A DNA stretch of 64,000 nt from Actimicrobium antarcticum (GTDB lineage: Bacteria > Pseudomonadota > Gammaproteobacteria > Burkholderiales > Burkholderiaceae_D), in assembly GCF_039536745.1 (NCBI RefSeq), contig NZ_BAAAZE010000007.1, forward strand, positions 1-64,000, read 5' to 3'. The position numbers and the translations under genes are program-made. Below are positions 62,318 to 64,000 of the stretch, one piece after another. Below the pieces are notes generated by a model that saw only the letters and a program-made list of their open reading frames with translations, ran no database searches and was not told the origin of the DNA. Each line of letters opens with the position of its first letter. Within the stretch, counting starts at the first letter, position 1.

Positions 62318-63295
62318 TCAGGGTACCGGTTGCGACATGAGCACGGCAGCGAATTGATCGTGATCGACATTACCGCCGCACAGCGGCAGGCCGATCTGCT
62401 TGCCGGCGATCTGCGTGCGCAGTTGCATCGCTGCCGCGAGCGCCGCAGCACCCGCGCCTTCGGCGACGTTGTGGGTCGCCACGAAAAACAGTCGCATCGC
62501 TGCCGCCACTTCATCATCCGTCACCGCCACCACCTGGTCGACATGCTGCAGGATGATTTCCAGCGACTCGGCATCGGGCACCCGGCAGGCCATGCCATCG
62601 GCAATCACCGTCGTCACCGGCGACTCCTGGCGGCACTTCTGGTCGAACGATTTCTGATACGCCAGCGCATGCGCCGACACCACGCCGATGATGCGGGTCT
62701 GCAGGCCAAGCGCATTGCGCGCCGCCACCGCGCCGCAAATGCCGGAGCCCTGCCCGATCGGCACGAACAGACTATCCAGGCCGGGCTGCGCCACCAGCAG
62801 TTCGGTCCAGTAGCTGGCCACGCCACTGACCAGGTCGCGATGAAATGACGGAATCATGTGCAGGTCGCGTTCGGTGGCAAGCTGTGCTGCATGCTCGCGG
62901 CTGTCCTGGAAGTCGGTGCCGTATTCGATCAGCGTTACGCCCAGAGCGCGCATCGCCGCGTTTTTTTCTTTACTGTTGCAGAGCGGGACGACGATGGTTG
63001 CCTGCACCCCGTGACGACGCGCCGCAAACCCGATCGACTGGCCATGATTGCCTCGCGTGGCCGAAATCACGCCACGCACATGCGGCGCACGGCGTGTTAG
63101 CGCATCGAGATAGACCAGCCCGCCACGCACCTTGAAGGCACCGGTCGGACCGTGGTTCTCGTGCTTGATCCAGGCCTGCGTGCCCAGCGCGGCGTTGATC
63201 AGCGGCCAGGAGTATTGCGGGGTCGGTGGCATGGCCCGATATACGACGGCAGCGGCGGCATCGAGTTCGGCCAGGGTGGGCAGCAGCAGGGACAT
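62318..63295 (-). CDS. Threonine dehydratase-like PLP enzyme
   Basis: From the ATG at 63295 (MSLLLPTLAELDAAAAVVYR) the product is 325 residues of PLP fold type II. The cofactor Lys is K55 in HGPTGAFKVRGG, followed by ATRGNHGQSIGFAARRHG, the glycine loop PIGQGSGICGAV and the terminal LCGGNVDHDQF. It lacks a C-terminal ACT domain, so it is the catabolic type, deaminating threonine, serine or a related hydroxy amino acid. An in-frame extension to 63376 is open but reads like a copy of a family C-terminus, so it is not taken as the start. Confidence 0.9.
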   Translation of the reverse strand: MSLLLPTLAELDAAAAVVYRAMPPTPQYSWPLINAALGTQAWIKHENHGPTGAFKVRGGLVYLDALTRRAPHVRGVISATRGNHGQSIGFAARRHGVQATIVVPLCNSKEKNAAMRALGVTLIEYGTDFQDSREHAAQLATERDLHMIPSFHRDLVSGVASYWTELLVAQPGLDSLFVPIGQGSGICGAVAARNALGLQTRIIGVVSAHALAYQKSFDQKCRQESPVTTVIADGMACRVPDAESLEIILQHVDQVVAVTDDEVAAAMRLFFVATHNVAEGAGAAALAAAMQLRTQIAGKQIGLPLCGGNVDHDQFAAVLMSQPVP

Positions 63296-63320
63296 GGAGG
63301 CTTTCGTGGTGACTTTGGTG

Positions 63321-63346
63321 ACGAATTCATCGTAATCGACATTACC
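63321..63346. repeat. Copy of the dehydratase 3' end upstream of its 5' end
   Basis: The 26 bp at 63321-63346 match 62349-62374, inside the 3' end of the dehydratase gene, at 22 positions in the same orientation. In minus-strand translation it reads CTGNVDYDEFVTKV against CGGNVDHDQFAAVL. It appears to be a residue of a second gene copy. Confidence 0.75.
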
Positions 63347-63398
63347 AGTACAGCACCAGTACAATTCACCATTCATTTTCTGAGACTGTTACGGTGCC

Positions 63399-64000
63399 AT
63401 GACCAGTACAAATCCTCCGCTACTCTCGCGCGACAGTGCCGAATCGCTGGTTGAACAGATCGTGCGTTCGGTCGGCTTGCGGATCGATGACAAGCTGCTG
63501 CGCACCGGCGCCCGGATGCCGTCGATCCGCCAGTTCTCCGATCTGCATGCCGTGTCGCGTTTCACGGTGGTCGAGGCGTATGACAGATTAGTCGCCAAAG
63601 GCTATCTGGAATCGCGGCGCGGTTCCGGTTTTTATGTGCGCGAACGGCATGCGATGGCTAGCGCCGGATACCCTCCGGATGCCGCCGCAGCGACTCCGCC
63701 CAAGCTCGATGTGGTCTGGCTGGTGCGCAATATGTTTCGGCAGTTACCACCCCAAAAAATGCCCGGCAGCGGCTTGCTGCCGAATGACTGGCTCGATGCC
63801 GACCTGATCGGCAATGCGTTACGCGCGGTGGGTCGCAGCAACCAGAACCTGCTGCTGCAATACGGCGTGCCGCAAGGATTTTTACCGCTGCGCCAGCAAC
63901 TGCAATTGAAGCTGGCCGAACTCGACATCGCCGCCACGCCCGAGCAATTCATCACCACCACCGGCGTCACGCAGGGACTCGATCTGGTCGCGCGGCATTT
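63399..64000 (+). CDS. MocR-type GntR/aminotransferase regulator, 3' end outside window
   Basis: The frame is open from the ATG at 63399 to the window end (about 200 residues). The N-terminal GntR winged helix (LVEQIVRSVGLRIDDKLL, RMPSIRQFSDLHAVSRFTVV, LESRRGSGFYV) is followed by the start of an aminotransferase-like domain (LLQYGVPQGFLPLRQQL, ITTTGVTQGLDLVARH). MocR regulators sense PLP-amino acid adducts. It is divergent from the dehydratase/LysE/RidA group, which it may control. Confidence 0.92.
   Translation, partial: MTSTNPPLLSRDSAESLVEQIVRSVGLRIDDKLLRTGARMPSIRQFSDLHAVSRFTVVEAYDRLVAKGYLESRRGSGFYVRERHAMASAGYPPDAAAATPPKLDVVWLVRNMFRQLPPQKMPGSGLLPNDWLDADLIGNALRAVGRSNQNLLLQYGVPQGFLPLRQQLQLKLAELDIAATPEQFITTTGVTQGLDLVARH

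Overview
The window comes from a betaproteobacterium, most likely a member of the Oxalobacteraceae or a close Burkholderiales relative. This is inferred from the gene set, not from any rRNA marker: a CysB-type regulator coupled to a sulfate ABC transporter, scattered polyhydroxyalkanoate (PHA) proteins (phasin, PHA-system protein, Cys-type depolymerase), FxDxF PEP-CTERM proteins, a stand-alone RnfB, FdxA next to a TrxR-like ferredoxin-NADP reductase, and parE/parC separated by a lytic transglycosylase. Most of the DNA is G+C-rich and tightly packed. No rRNA, tRNA or CRISPR array was seen.

Layout. 1-6.0 kb: the 3' part of an Rhs toxin gene with an abutting immunity-type gene, then an A+T-rich island with two paralogous small membrane proteins, a decayed IS5-family element and a reading frame that lacks a start codon. 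6.2-15.1 kb: a sulfate-uptake region with cysT-cysW-cysA-cysB, two sulfate-binding proteins, a TauE/SafE anion permease and an MFS pump. 15.1-21.7 kb: dgkA, an IclR regulator, pbpG, a nitroreductase/thioesterase/EamA/histone-deacetylase-like group, and phasin. 22-24.5 kb: a large DUF349 protein. 24.9-30.0 kb: a complete ureDABCEFG urease operon.

30.05-31.95 kb: a leucine-rich-repeat protein with a NEL-type (IpaH/SspH/SlrP) E3 ubiquitin ligase domain, the most unexpected gene here. 32-36.4 kb: a five-gene minus-strand operon (beta-propeller, polysaccharide deacetylase, sterol-desaturase-like hydroxylase, EI24 protein, CinA-N protein). 36.6-39.4 kb: tandem FKBP isomerases, a small lipoprotein-like protein, acyl-CoA-binding protein, PHA-system protein and a 2-hydroxyacid dehydrogenase. 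39.5-41.3 kb: two PEP-CTERM proteins. 41.7-48.3 kb: FdxA, ferredoxin reductase, PHA depolymerase, RnfB-Nth, a RutE-like nitroreductase, DUF1841 and two cytochromes c. 48.6-57.7 kb: MoxR ATPase/GNAT/VWA, then parE-lytic transglycosylase-parC-MBL hydrolase.

57.7-58.9 kb is a gene-free repeat complex: an 18-unit heptamer array, a 705-bp imperfect inverted repeat whose two arms each hold a 92-nt hairpin with compensating base changes, and a 156-bp tandem repeat. It shares a palindromic module with repeats at 12.1-12.5 kb. 58.9 kb to the end is an amino-acid metabolism group (ornithine cyclodeaminase-like enzyme, aminotransferase, RidA, LysE exporter, threonine dehydratase-like enzyme) and the 5' part of a MocR-type regulator cut by the window edge.

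How the genes work together: the cys genes import and regulate sulfate; urease with its full maturation set hydrolyses urea; phasin, PHA-system protein and depolymerase serve PHA granules; RidA next to a PLP dehydratase fits removal of reactive enamines.
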